DNA of 64,000 bases, taken from the NCBI RefSeq assembly GCF_036199905.1, contig NZ_CP108109.1, positions 7,401,001-7,465,000 on the forward strand, read 5' to 3'. The notes under the pieces are model-generated. The model ran no database searches, was not told where the DNA came from, and saw only the letters and a program-made list of their open reading frames with translations. Position numbers and translations under genes: made by a program. This document shows, one piece after another, positions 25,975 to 35,152 of the stretch (positions within the stretch are counted from its first letter, which is position 1; each line of letters opens with the position of its first letter). The stretch comes from Streptomyces sp. NBC_00223 (GTDB taxonomy: Bacteria; Actinomycetota; Actinomycetes; Streptomycetales; Streptomycetaceae).

Positions 25975-27474
25975 GTGGGCAATGAAGCCAACACCCGACT
26001 CGCGGACCTGTTCGGCCTCACCGGATGGTCCAAGGGCGAACTCGCGCGGCTGGTCAACCGGCAGGCGGCGGCCATGGGCCATCCGCAGCTGGCGACCGAC
26101 ACGTCGCGCGTACGCCGCTGGATCGACACCGGTGAGTCGCCGCGCGAACCCGTGCCGAAGGTGTTGGCCGCGCTGTTCACCGAGCGTCTCGGCCGTGTCG
26201 TGACCATCGAGGATCTCGGGTTCGACCGGCGCCGGCAGTCAGGGAAACGCCACACCGGAGACGGGCTGCCGTGGCAGCCGGAACGAACAGCCGAGGTTCT
26301 CACCGAATTCACGGGAATGGACCTCATGCTCAACCGACGCGGTCTGGTGGGCGCGGGCGCCGCGCTCGCCTCCGGCTCCGTACTCAGCACGGCCATGTAC
26401 GACTGGCTGCACACCGACCCGGTCCTCGCGGCCGACGGGCCGGTCTTCGACAATCCGCTCACCGCCGACCCCGCCGCCTACGACCGCTACGAGGCGGCCC
26501 CGATCGGCTCCCAGGAGATCGAGTCCCTGGAACGCTCGGTCGAGGTGTTCCGCGCCTGGGACGCCTCCCGGGGCGGCGGGCTCCAGCGCAAGGCGGTGGT
26601 CGGTCAGCTCAACGAGGTGGGCGGCATGCTCACCTACCGCCACCCGCCGCACCTCCAGCGGCGGCTGTGGGGCGTGGCCGCCAACCTCGCCGTCCTGGCC
26701 GGCTGGATGTCCCACGACGTGGGCCTGGAACCCACCGCCCAGAAGTACTTCCTGATCGCCGCGCACGCCGGGCGGGAGGGCGGCGACCGGCCCAGGGCCG
26801 GGGAGGCGCTGTCCCGGGCGGCCCGCCAGATGGTGCACCTGGGCCGGCCCGACGAGGCGCTTGACCTGATGAAGCTCGCCAGGGCCGGTTCCGGGGACGC
26901 CACTTTGCCCCGCACCCGGGCCATGCTGCACACCATCGAGGCGTGGGCGCAGGCGTCCATGGGCCGCGGCCAGGCGATGCGGCGCACCCTGGGCGAGGCC
27001 GAGGAGCTGTTCGTGTCCGACAGGGGCGACGTTCCGGGGCCCAGCTGGATGCAGAGCTTCGACGAGGCCGATCTGCACGGCATGGAGGCGCTGGCCTTCC
27101 GCACCCTGGCCGAGTACGACCCGACGGCCGCCGCCCGGGCGCGCGCGCACGGCAAGCAGGCGATCAAGCTGCGCGGCGAGGGCCATGAGCGCTCCATGAT
27201 CTTCGACTATCTGTCCGTGGCGTCGGCCTGCTTCATCGCCGACGACCCCGAGGAGGCCGACCGCTACGCCCGGCTGGCGCTGCTGACCATCGGTCAGACC
27301 TCCTCGCACCGCACCTGGGACCGGCTGCGCGCGATGTACCGGCTCACCGCGCGGTACGCCGACCACGGCCGTATCCAGGATCTGCGGCAGGAGATCGAGA
27401 CCGCGCTGCCGAGAGTGAAGGCGGCCAGGGGCGGCCGGGGGAAGGGGCCCGCCACCGGCCGGATGTCCGTCTAG
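25975..27474 (+). CDS. NsdA-like HTH/TPR regulatory protein
   Basis: The 499-residue protein begins with a compact helical domain (LADLFGLTGWSKGELARLVNRQAA and DTSRVRRWIDTGESPREPVP) that reads as a helix-turn-helix. A GAALASGSVLSTAMYD segment follows, then about 300 residues of TPR-type helices. Its length and order match the streptomycete negative regulator of sporulation and antibiotic production NsdA and its paralogues. Orthology to NsdA itself cannot be judged because the usual neighbours (amtB-glnK-glnD) are not here. The start is a GTG at 25975 with a G-run RBS about 6 bases upstream. The upstream open frame is antisense to the phosphotransferase gene. Confidence 0.82.
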   Translation: MGNEANTRLADLFGLTGWSKGELARLVNRQAAAMGHPQLATDTSRVRRWIDTGESPREPVPKVLAALFTERLGRVVTIEDLGFDRRRQSGKRHTGDGLPWQPERTAEVLTEFTGMDLMLNRRGLVGAGAALASGSVLSTAMYDWLHTDPVLAADGPVFDNPLTADPAAYDRYEAAPIGSQEIESLERSVEVFRAWDASRGGGLQRKAVVGQLNEVGGMLTYRHPPHLQRRLWGVAANLAVLAGWMSHDVGLEPTAQKYFLIAAHAGREGGDRPRAGEALSRAARQMVHLGRPDEALDLMKLARAGSGDATLPRTRAMLHTIEAWAQASMGRGQAMRRTLGEAEELFVSDRGDVPGPSWMQSFDEADLHGMEALAFRTLAEYDPTAAARARAHGKQAIKLRGEGHERSMIFDYLSVASACFIADDPEEADRYARLALLTIGQTSSHRTWDRLRAMYRLTARYADHGRIQDLRQEIETALPRVKAARGGRGKGPATGRMSV

Positions 27475-27531
27475 GGGCTCCCCGTACCGTCATTCGCCCG
27501 CTCCGGCCCTGTCACCGGCCCGCGCGGGATC

Positions 27532-28983
27532 TCAGGCGATTCTCGCGACCAGGACGCAGGCGTCGTCCTCGCGCTCGGGGACGCCGAACTCCTCGGCGAT
27601 CAGCCGTACGCAGTCCTGCGCGGATCTGGCGTTCGCGAAGAGCGGCGCCATGGCCAGCAGACGGTGGTCACCGCTGTCGACTCCCGTGGCGTCGGTCACC
27701 CGGCGCGGGATCAGACCGTCGGTGTGCAGCAACAGCAGGTCGCCGGGGGCCAGTTGCTCACGGGCCTGGGTGTACTTCGCGCCCGAGGTCGCGCCGAGCA
27801 GCACTCCGTCCGGAGGGTCGAGGACCCGCCCCGTCCCGTTGCGGAACAGCAGTGGGGCGGGGTGCCCGGCCTGCGACCAGTTGAGCACCCGGGTGGCCGG
27901 CTCGTAGCGGCAGCACAGGGCGCTGCCGAGGGCCGGTTGCGGTGAGGTGTCCAGCAGCTCGTTGAGCCAGCCCATCAGCGGGCCCGGCTGGAGGCCCGCG
28001 ACGGCCATGCCGCGCAGCGCGCCGAGCAGCATCGCCATGCCCGAGGTGGCGGCGACACCGTGCCCGGTGAGGTCGCCGACCGTCAGTAAGGAGGAGCCGT
28101 CGGGCAATTGCATCGCGTCGTACCAGTCGCCGCCGATCAGGGCGCTGGTCGCCGACGGCAGATAGTGGGCGGCGAGGTCCATGGTGATGGGACCCCCGTC
28201 CTGCGGGAAGCGCAGGGTGCCGCGCCACGGGGGAAGCACGGCCTCCTGCAACTCGACCGCGAGCCGACGCTCGGTCTGCGCGATCTGCCGCTGCCGCTCC
28301 AGGGATTCACGGGTCTCCCGCAGCGTGCGCTGGCTGCGCCGAAGATCGCTGACGTCACGGATCACCGCCCACATGGCGACGGTGCCGCCGTCGGGGCCGA
28401 GCACCGGCTCGCCCACCATGTGCACCGTGCGCACCGAGCCGTCCGCGCGCACGATACGGAACTCGCCGTCCATCGGCCGTCCGTCCACCAGACAGCCGGT
28501 CACCATCTCGGTGAGCAGCTGCTGGTCCTCGGAGAACAGCCACGAGGGCAACTCGTCCAGGGTCAGCGGACCCTCCTCGGGAGAACGGCCGAAGATCCGG
28601 TACAGCTCGTCCGACCACTGGGCGTCATCGGTGAGCAGGTCCCACTCCGCGCTGCCCGCCCGGCCGAGTGTGCCGATCACGCCGGCGTCCGGCCGCGAGG
28701 GCTGGGCGGGTACGTCGGGCAGCAGGGTGGCGACCGGGGTGGCCGGCTCGAAGCCGTCTCGGAGCTGGCCCAGGTGGGTGCCGAGGTCGTCCAGCTGGTG
28801 CACGGCCAGGTCGCACAGCGCGCGCTGCCAGCGCAATTGCGGGTCCTCCGCGGCGGACGCGGTGTCCACCAGCATCGAGTCCACCCGGGTCCGCAACTGG
28901 CGGGCCTGACTGATCAACGCGTCCACCGCACCGGGCTCCGGCGGCTGTGCTGCGGTGTGATCCGCGTGCGTGGGGGACGGCAT
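27532..28983 (-). CDS. PAS-domain PP2C-type (SpoIIE-like) serine phosphatase
   Basis: The 483-residue cytoplasmic protein has an N-terminal helical region with LRWQRALCDLAVHQLDD and a PAS domain (about 150-260: FGRSPEEGPLTLDELP, FRIVRADGSVRTVHMVGEP, WAVIRDVSDLRRS). A coiled linker and a PP2C/SpoIIE phosphatase domain follow, with GGDWYDAM, VGDLTGHG, AGHPAPLLF, LLLHTDGL and DDACVLVARI, which hold the Asp residues for the two metals. These phosphatases usually act on anti-anti-sigma factors in partner-switching. No sigma-regulon partner gene is adjacent. The ATG at 28983 has GGAG 7 bases upstream, and the frame is open to 29214 without support. Confidence 0.9.
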   Translation of the reverse strand: MPSPTHADHTAAQPPEPGAVDALISQARQLRTRVDSMLVDTASAAEDPQLRWQRALCDLAVHQLDDLGTHLGQLRDGFEPATPVATLLPDVPAQPSRPDAGVIGTLGRAGSAEWDLLTDDAQWSDELYRIFGRSPEEGPLTLDELPSWLFSEDQQLLTEMVTGCLVDGRPMDGEFRIVRADGSVRTVHMVGEPVLGPDGGTVAMWAVIRDVSDLRRSQRTLRETRESLERQRQIAQTERRLAVELQEAVLPPWRGTLRFPQDGGPITMDLAAHYLPSATSALIGGDWYDAMQLPDGSSLLTVGDLTGHGVAATSGMAMLLGALRGMAVAGLQPGPLMGWLNELLDTSPQPALGSALCCRYEPATRVLNWSQAGHPAPLLFRNGTGRVLDPPDGVLLGATSGAKYTQAREQLAPGDLLLLHTDGLIPRRVTDATGVDSGDHRLLAMAPLFANARSAQDCVRLIAEEFGVPEREDDACVLVARIA

Positions 28984-29364
28984 GACGCACTCCGAACATG
29001 TCTGCGGGCAGGCGCTGAGGCGGCCGTGGCGGACGGAAGGACCGGTAACGACTGTTGCACAGTGAGCGATGGGTCGTAAGGGTTTCCGCGATACCCGATC
29101 CGGTGGTGCTTCTGGCATATGCCACTCGCACCGTGTATTTTCGGCCACTGTGTGCGACTGGCTCGCCACGCAGCGGGTACCCAGCGGCCCCCGCGGCCCC
29201 TCCGGAAGCGACACCGCGCCGGTGACTCGATAGGCTTCCGCCGCCCGTCCCCACGGAATTCACGCTACCGCCAGGTATGAAACGCCCGGTGGTCGGTAAG
29301 GATGCCGGGCATCGGCTGCGGAAATCCCGTTGCCATGGAATCCCCCGCACCGGATGCTGACCTC
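28984..29364. promoter_or_regulatory. Divergent intergenic region with a perfect 12-bp palindrome
   Basis: This gap separates the PP2C gene (minus) from the HEAT-repeat gene (plus). It is AT-richer around 29035-29150 and contains TGGCATATGCCA at 29113-29124, a perfect palindrome that could be an operator for either gene. Specific promoter hexamers are not clear. Confidence 0.4.
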
Positions 29365-30792
29365 ATGTTCGACCCAGACATAGCGCCCAGTGGCACCCTT
29401 CTCGGCCTCCTCCAGAGAGGACGCGGAGACGGGCCCCTGCATGCCCTGGCGGCGCAGCGGGCCGAAGCCCTCGCCGCCCTGGAGCAGTGCGTACTGCGCG
29501 ATCCCCGGCTCGACTGGCGGGTCGAATCGCGCTCCCTTTATTACGCGCGCCTGTACTCGGACCTGGAAAGCCCGCTCGACGGGATCGAACAGCACCTCTT
29601 CCAACCCGACGACCTGATCGCCCCCGACGAGCACCGCTGCGGCCTGGCCCTGTCCGTCCTGGGGCACCTGGCCGGATACGGTCGCCGCGACGCGCTGCAT
29701 TTGCTGCGCCGCTACGCCGCGACCGGCGGCTGCTGGGAATGGGCGCTGGACGAACTCGCGGTCCGCGACGACGACAGCGGGCTGCGCGATCTCGGCCCCG
29801 CCGTCGTGGCTCGCTTCCCGCACACCCCCGAGGGCGAAGCGGCCCTGGCCCGCGCGGTCCGCGAGGCGTACGAACCGCGGCCCTGGCAGCTGTGGGCCGA
29901 GGACACCTCCCGTCCGGCGACCGCCGAACGGGTCCGCAAGGCCGAGGGACAGGTCTCCTTCGACCGGTGGCAGCGTCAACTGCGCTCCGCGGGCCCCACC
30001 CCCGGCTGGAAGGTCTCCGCCGTCCTTGCCTGGGCCGAGCAGGGCCTCGCGGAACACCCGGCGGTCGAGCGGGACCAGCCCGCCGCCCGCTGCCTCGCCG
30101 CCGTCGCGGGCCCCGAGGACCGCCCCGAGCTGCTGGACGCGGCCCTCCAGGGCCCCTCCGCCGCCCGCGCCGCCGCCCTGCGGCACCTCACCCACCGCCG
30201 TGACCCCAAGGCGCTCGACCTGATCGAGACCGCGGCCGCCTGCCACGACGACCGGGTGGTACGCGCCGCCGTCGAGTCCTTCGAACGGCAGCGGGACGAC
30301 GACGCCATGGCCCGCGCCCGCGACTGGGCGCCGCGCGCCGACCCGCTCGGCTCCGCCGCCGCCCGGATGCTCGCCCGGCACGGCGGCCCCGCGGACGCCG
30401 ACCCCGTGCTCGCCGCGCTGCGCCGCACCGTGCGGACCGGGGGCGCCGACGCCGACGGGCTCGACGCCCTGGTCGAGGGCGCCGGGCGGCTCGCCGCCTG
30501 CCGCGCCACCCCTTTGCTGCGACATATCTACCGCGAGACGTCCTCGTCGCAATTGCGCGGCACCGCCGCACTTGCGCTGGCCGGCGCCGACCCGGGGTTC
30601 GGCGCCGGGTTCGCCGTCGAATGCCTCTGGGACTGCGAGGAGAGCACCCGGGAGCTGGCCGCGCACAAGGCCGCCTCCGGGGACGTACGCGTGCTGGCGC
30701 AATTGCGCCGGCTGGCCGCCGACCCGGCCGAGGAGGCCGAGGTGCAGACGGCGGTACGCGGCCGGCTGCGCTCGGGCGGCTCCGCGCGGTGA
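29365..30792 (+). CDS. HEAT-repeat domain protein
   Basis: The protein has about 475 residues and is mostly alpha-helical. It contains repeated two-helix units (SAARAAALRHLTHRRDPKALDLI, VVRAAVESFERQRDDDAMARA, GTAALALAGADPGFG) typical of HEAT/PBS-lyase-like adaptors. The N-terminal third begins MFDPDIAPSGTLLGLLQRGRG and contains SLYYARLYSDLESPLDGIEQHLF, a region I regard as conserved among streptomycete homologues. HEAT adaptors mediate protein-protein contacts, and no enzymatic site is seen. The ATG at 29365 is preferred because family homology starts there. ATG 29335 and ATG 29302 are in the same frame and cannot be excluded. Confidence 0.8.
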   Translation: MFDPDIAPSGTLLGLLQRGRGDGPLHALAAQRAEALAALEQCVLRDPRLDWRVESRSLYYARLYSDLESPLDGIEQHLFQPDDLIAPDEHRCGLALSVLGHLAGYGRRDALHLLRRYAATGGCWEWALDELAVRDDDSGLRDLGPAVVARFPHTPEGEAALARAVREAYEPRPWQLWAEDTSRPATAERVRKAEGQVSFDRWQRQLRSAGPTPGWKVSAVLAWAEQGLAEHPAVERDQPAARCLAAVAGPEDRPELLDAALQGPSAARAAALRHLTHRRDPKALDLIETAAACHDDRVVRAAVESFERQRDDDAMARARDWAPRADPLGSAAARMLARHGGPADADPVLAALRRTVRTGGADADGLDALVEGAGRLAACRATPLLRHIYRETSSSQLRGTAALALAGADPGFGAGFAVECLWDCEESTRELAAHKAASGDVRVLAQLRRLAADPAEEAEVQTAVRGRLRSGGSAR

Positions 30793-30825
30793 CCCGGTTC
30801 GCCACCAGGTGACGGGCCCCGGCGC

Positions 30826-31701
30826 TCAGATCAGCCGGGCCGGGCGCAGGGGCACGAAGCGGACGGGCGTCCCCGGCGGCGCCTGGGCGGCGGCCGGCAG
30901 CGCGGCCTCGGGGACGACACCGATCACCGGGTAGCCGCCCGTGGTCGGATGATCGGCCAGGAAGACCACCGGGCGGCCGTCCGGCGGCACCTGGACGGCG
31001 CCCGGCACCATGCCCTCGCTCGGCAGCTCCCCGTCGCGGGCCCGCCGCAGCGCGGGGCCCAGGGTACGCAGCCCGATCCGGTTCGAGGCGGGCGAGACGG
31101 TGTACGGGCCCGCGGCCAGGGTGGCGAACGCGTCCGGCGTGAACCAGTCGTCGCGCGGCCCGGGCGCCAGCGGCAGGACCAGCTCGGCGCCGAAACCCTC
31201 GTACGGCAGCACGTCGGCGCCCGCGCTGCGGCCCCGCGCCGGGCCGACCGGGAGGACGTCGCCGTCGGCCAGCGGGCCGGGGCCGAGGCCGGAGAGCAGA
31301 TCCGTCGACCTGCTGCCCAGCACCGGCTCCACGGCGACGCCCCCGCCGACCGCCACACAGCTGCGCAGCCCCCGCGTGGCCGCCCCGACGTCGAGCAGCG
31401 CCCCGGCGGGCACCCGTACCGGCGCGCCCCACGCGGCGGGCCGCCCGTCGACCCGTACCGCGCACGCGGCGCCCGTCACCGCGACGACGACCGGGTGCGA
31501 GGGGCGCAGCTCGCAGCCGTTGAGCGTCGTCTCCAGGGCGGCGGCCTCCGCCGGATTGCCGACCAGACGGTTGGCCAGGAGGTGGGCGGGCCGGTCGAGG
31601 GCGCCCGAGCGCGGCACCCCGAGGTGGGCGTGACCGGCGCGGCCCAGATCCTGCACGGTGGTCAGGGCGCCGGAGCGCACCACCTCCAGACGGTCCGTCA
31701 T
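30826..31701 (-). CDS. pxpC: 5-oxoprolinase subunit PxpC (biotin-dependent carboxyltransferase fold)
   Basis: The 291-residue protein opens with LEVVRSGALTTVQDLGRAGHAHLGVPRSGALD, the hallmark of the KipA/PxpC family, and ends with the carboxyltransferase half (PSEGMVPGAVQVPPDG, HPTTGGYPVIGVV). With PxpA and PxpB it forms the prokaryotic ATP-dependent 5-oxoprolinase that turns damaged glutamine-derived 5-oxoproline into glutamate. The ATG at 31701 overlaps the pxpB stop (ATGA). It is the last gene of the pxpABC operon and ends 33 bases from the convergent HEAT-repeat gene. Confidence 0.92.
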   Translation of the reverse strand: MTDRLEVVRSGALTTVQDLGRAGHAHLGVPRSGALDRPAHLLANRLVGNPAEAAALETTLNGCELRPSHPVVVAVTGAACAVRVDGRPAAWGAPVRVPAGALLDVGAATRGLRSCVAVGGGVAVEPVLGSRSTDLLSGLGPGPLADGDVLPVGPARGRSAGADVLPYEGFGAELVLPLAPGPRDDWFTPDAFATLAAGPYTVSPASNRIGLRTLGPALRRARDGELPSEGMVPGAVQVPPDGRPVVFLADHPTTGGYPVIGVVPEAALPAAAQAPPGTPVRFVPLRPARLI

Positions 31702-32369
31702 CGGACCGCCAGGAAGCGGACGTCGGCGCCGGGGGTGAGCAGGGCCGCCGGTTCGCGGGCCGGGTCCCACAAGGCGGCGTCGGTCGTCCCGACGAGCTGC
31801 CAGCCGCCGGGCGAGGAGCGCGGATACACCCCGGCGTACGGCCCGGCCAGCGCCACGGAGCCGGCCGGTACGGCGGTACGCGGGCTGTCCCGGCGCGGCA
31901 CGCGCAGCTCCGGCGGAAGGCCCGTCAAGTAGCCGAATCCGGGGGCGAATCCGCAGAACGCCACCCGGAAGGGCGTGCGTACGATCAGGTCCGCGACCTC
32001 GGCCGGGGCCATCCTCCAGCGGGCGGCCACCTCGGCGAGGTCCGGCCCGTCGAACCGTACCGGCAGCTCCACCGCCTCGCCCCGGCCGCGTACCAGGGGC
32101 GGTACGTCCCAGCGCGCCACCTCGGCCGCGAAGGCCCGGGGATCGGACAGACCGCGTACCAGGACGGTACGGGCGGCCGGCACGATCTCGGTGACCTCGG
32201 GCCACGCGCCCGCCGCCCGCCTGCGCAGCAACTCCGCGTGCAGTGCCTCGGCCTGCTCGCCGTCTCCGGTCTCGACCAGGACGGCCGACTCGCCGGCGGG
32301 CAGAAACCTCAGGGTTCCGTGCGGGCCGCCAGCCGTGTCGGTCGTACCGGTCTTGTCAACGGATGTCAT
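31698..32369 (-). CDS. pxpB: 5-oxoprolinase subunit PxpB (KipI-like)
   Basis: The 223-residue protein shows the KipI/PxpB pattern: RFLPAGESAVLVETGD near the start, VELPVRFDGPDLAEVA in the middle, and AFCGFAPGFGYLTGLP plus VPAGSVALAGPYAGVYPRSSPGGWQLVG in the cyclophilin-like C-terminal domain. It works with PxpA and PxpC in 5-oxoproline hydrolysis. Its ATG at 32369 overlaps the pxpA stop and its stop overlaps the pxpC start, so all three proteins are translationally coupled. The first 18 residues are a non-conserved extension. Confidence 0.93.
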   Translation of the reverse strand: MTSVDKTGTTDTAGGPHGTLRFLPAGESAVLVETGDGEQAEALHAELLRRRAAGAWPEVTEIVPAARTVLVRGLSDPRAFAAEVARWDVPPLVRGRGEAVELPVRFDGPDLAEVAARWRMAPAEVADLIVRTPFRVAFCGFAPGFGYLTGLPPELRVPRRDSPRTAVPAGSVALAGPYAGVYPRSSPGGWQLVGTTDAALWDPAREPAALLTPGADVRFLAVR

Positions 32370-33127
32370 ACGAACGCCTTCACCCGCAGGCCCGCCATCT
32401 CCAGCGACTGCCGCACCCGGGCCGCCAACCGGGCCGCGTCGGGCGTGTCGCCGTGGACGCACAGCGACCGCGCGTCGACGGTGACGGCCTCGCCGGTCAG
32501 CGCGGTCACCCGGCCCTCACGGGCGATCGTCACCGACCGGGAGACCACCGTGTGCGCGGCCTCGATCACCGCGCCCGGCTCGCGGCGCGGCACCAGGGTG
32601 CCGGCGGCGGTGTAGGCCCGGTCGGCGAACGCCTCGGCGACCGGGCGGAGCCCCTGCCGCCCGGCCTCGGCGAGCAGTTCGGAGCCCGGCAGTCCGAGCA
32701 CGGGCAGTTCCCCGGCCAGCCGTACGCCCGCGACAATCGCGGCGGCCTGCTCGGCGTCGTGCACCGCGCGGTTGTAGAGCGCGCCGTGCGGCTTCACATA
32801 CGTCACCGAGGTGCCGGCCGCGCGGGCGAACACCTCCAGCGCGCCGATCTGGTACGCGACTTCGGCGGCCAGCTCGTCGGGCGGCACATCCATCGCGCGC
32901 CGCCCGAAGCCCGCGAGATCGCGGTACGACACCTGGGCGCCGATCCGCACCCCCTTCTCGGCGGCCAGCGCGCACACCCGGCGCATCGTGGCCGGATCGC
33001 CCGCGTGGAAGCCGCAGGCGACATTGGCGCTCGTCACCACCGACAGCAGTGCCTCGTCGTCGGTGAGCCGCCAGCGGCCGAAGCCTTCGCCGAGATCGGC
33101 GTTGAGATCGATGACCGCGTCCGTCAT
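32366..33127 (-). CDS. pxpA: 5-oxoprolinase subunit PxpA (LamB/YcsF family)
   Basis: The 253-residue TIM-barrel protein starts with IDLNADLGEGFGRW and contains SVVTSANVACGFHAGDP, GAQVSYRDLAGFGRR, YVKPHGALYNRA, EAFADRAYTAAGTLVPRREPGAV and VDARSLCVHGDTPDA, all defining features of LamB/YcsF. It is the ATP-dependent 5-oxoproline ring-opening component. The ATG at 33127 has a GGCGG-like RBS a few bases upstream. It is the first gene of pxpABC and is divergent from the SMC-like operon, so the 167-base gap to 33295 holds both promoters. Confidence 0.94.
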   Translation of the reverse strand: MTDAVIDLNADLGEGFGRWRLTDDEALLSVVTSANVACGFHAGDPATMRRVCALAAEKGVRIGAQVSYRDLAGFGRRAMDVPPDELAAEVAYQIGALEVFARAAGTSVTYVKPHGALYNRAVHDAEQAAAIVAGVRLAGELPVLGLPGSELLAEAGRQGLRPVAEAFADRAYTAAGTLVPRREPGAVIEAAHTVVSRSVTIAREGRVTALTGEAVTVDARSLCVHGDTPDAARLAARVRQSLEMAGLRVKAFV

Positions 33128-33255
33128 ATGATCCGCCCGGTGTTGTAGCCGTTGCTGTCCGGTGGGGTCGCCGCGCGCGTACGTACGTCGTGCCCGGCGC
33201 ACTCGATCATGGCACTTCGCGGGCGGCCGTGCCCGCCGCGTGGCGGTCCGTGCCG

Positions 33256-33297
33256 TTTCGGTCGTTGTCGGTGGCACCGCATAATGTGTGGGGCGTG
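33256..33297 (+). promoter_or_regulatory. Possible promoter of the SMC-like operon
   Basis: CATAAT (33280-33285) is a good -10 and unusually AT-rich here. TTTCGG at 33256-33261 would be a weak -35 at 18-base spacing. The GTG start follows the -10 by only 9 bases and has no strong RBS, so the transcript may be leaderless. Confidence 0.35.
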
Positions 33298-34791
33298 ACC
33301 ACCACCGTCCCGTACTCGCTGCCGGGCGCCGCACGCCCCGCGCCGGGCCCGGCGGCCGATGAGGGCCTGGCCCGCAGGCTCAAGGCGCTCGCCTGCACCG
33401 CGCCGCTGCACGACCTCGACGCCCGCAAGGCGAATCTCGCGGGGGAGTACTCGGTGTACGCGATGGCGGAGGTGGCGCTCGCCGCGATCGACCTCGTCAC
33501 GCTCAACATGGACTTCGACACGGGCGCGGACCACGACCAGATAGTGGCCAGACTGCTGCCCAGGGTCGCCGCGCAGGCGCCCGGGCGGACCCTCCAGGAG
33601 CACGAGCGGGTGGCCCGCTGGGTGCTGGAGAACCTGATCAACGTCGGCAGCGCGGACCGCGGATTCCGCGCGGTCTACGGCACGTTCGGCGCCGACGGCG
33701 CGTATGTCCGGCGGGACTACGACTTCAAGCTGATCGAGGAGGTGCCCGGGCCGGGCGGGGGCGTCTATCTGCGGACCACCGACGAGGCGGTCAACGTGCT
33801 GGTCGGCGCGCTCGACACGGACGTCACCAGCGCGCAGATCGCGGCGGAGGTAAAGCTGGAGGTGCTGATCAGCCGGGGCCGGCTGGCCGACGCCCAACTC
33901 GCCGCCGAGCAGGCGCGTTACCGCACGGTGCAGTACGCGGAGACGCTCCGCCGCACCCTGGAGGCCACCCGGCGCAACGTACGGGCGGTCGACTGGCTGC
34001 GGCAGGTACCGGACATGATCGCCGAGGCGCTCGACCACGTCGCCGACCGCTACCGGCACGAGAACGCGATCCTCACGAACATCCGCAAGGCGCGGGACGA
34101 GGCGGAGGAGCCCGAACACAAGCGGCGGGCCGCCGAGCTGGTCGACATCGTCAAGGACTGCATCCGGCGGCACACGCAATTGCAGTCGCGGCTGCTGGAG
34201 GCCGGGCCGCTCTTCCGGGCCGAGCAGGACCGGCAGGCGTTCGCGGCGGCGCCCGCGCGGGCCGGGCTCGACCTGTACGGGCAGCTGGTCGCGCCGCTGC
34301 TGCCGCTGCCGGTGGAGCGGGCGTCGCGGGTCACCGACGCGTTCTTCGCCCGGGGGGCGGGGTTGCGCACGCCCTCCTCGGTGCGGGTCGCCGACCTGGT
34401 GGAGTTGCTGCTGACGCCGCCGGTCGAGCGGGATCACCTCGGGGCGGAGATGCCCGAGCCGGATCTCGTCGCCACGCCGGACGACTCGCGCTTCTCCGAC
34501 GAGCAGTTGGAGTCCGCGCTCGAACTGCTCGATCTGCCGCACGACGCGCCGCGACGGCTGTCCGGCGTGCTGGCCGACGCGCGGCGGCGCGACCCCGAAC
34601 TCCCGTACCTGGTCGCGCTGCTGGCCGTGCACGCGGCGTCGCCGCCGATCGGGACGGCGTATCGGCAGGGGGAACCGCATGTGCTGTTCGGGGTCGACGA
34701 CGGTACGACGCTGGACGATCCCGAGTTCGGTGGGGCGGATCTCATTCTGGGCAAGGCCCGCTTCCTCGCCTCCGGCGAGGTCACCCCATGA
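33295..34791 (+). CDS. Kleisin-like (MksF/JetA-like) subunit of an SMC-type complex
   Basis: The 498-residue protein is almost entirely helical with winged-helix-like ends. It includes a central helical neck (TSAQIAAEVKLEVLISRG...EQARYRTVQYAETLRRTLEATRR), a long middle helix pair, and a C-terminal domain with LRTPSSVRVADLVELLLTPP. First position in a kleisin/KITE/SMC gene trio, size, and helical layout match MukF/MksF/JetA. I infer the function from this context, because I cannot assign the protein to a Pfam family by eye. The GTG at 33295 is chosen because homology-like sequence begins about there and a -10-like CATAAT lies just upstream. The open frame reaches 33190. Confidence 0.7.
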   Translation: MTTTVPYSLPGAARPAPGPAADEGLARRLKALACTAPLHDLDARKANLAGEYSVYAMAEVALAAIDLVTLNMDFDTGADHDQIVARLLPRVAAQAPGRTLQEHERVARWVLENLINVGSADRGFRAVYGTFGADGAYVRRDYDFKLIEEVPGPGGGVYLRTTDEAVNVLVGALDTDVTSAQIAAEVKLEVLISRGRLADAQLAAEQARYRTVQYAETLRRTLEATRRNVRAVDWLRQVPDMIAEALDHVADRYRHENAILTNIRKARDEAEEPEHKRRAAELVDIVKDCIRRHTQLQSRLLEAGPLFRAEQDRQAFAAAPARAGLDLYGQLVAPLLPLPVERASRVTDAFFARGAGLRTPSSVRVADLVELLLTPPVERDHLGAEMPEPDLVATPDDSRFSDEQLESALELLDLPHDAPRRLSGVLADARRRDPELPYLVALLAVHAASPPIGTAYRQGEPHVLFGVDDGTTLDDPEFGGADLILGKARFLASGEVTP

Positions 34792-35152
34792 CGCGCGCGC
34801 GTCGGACGCCGGCCTCGCCGCGACGGGCCGGGGCCGCCGGCGCGGTCCCCTCGCCGGGGTGGCTCCGGGGTTCTCGCCGGCTCGGGTGTGTGGGGCACCG
34901 CCGGTCCGGCGCGTCCGGCTTCCCGCCGCGGCGGCGGGATTGGGGGTGCGGTGGCGTTTTCGGCTACGAGGCTCCGGGGGTTCTTTCGCCGCGGTGGCGG
35001 GACGTGGAGTGGTGGTTTTCGGCGGTGCCGAGTCGCCTCCGGCTCGGGTGTGTGGGGCACCGCCGGTCCGGCGCGTTCCGCTTCCCGCCGGTGCGGTGGG
35101 TTGGGGGTTCCGGTGAGGCGGGAGCGAGAAGTTCGTGTGGGAGGAGACCGTT
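34792..35152. repeat. Intergenic region with a 50-bp direct repeat
   Basis: This 361-base gap interrupts an otherwise compact operon. Positions 34879-34928 and 35041-35090 are direct repeats with about three differences (start GGCTCGGGTGTGTGGGGCAC), 162 bases apart, and flanking GC-rich phrases also recur. A plus-strand frame across it reads as repeated arginine-rich sequence and is not a credible gene. Confidence 0.7.
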
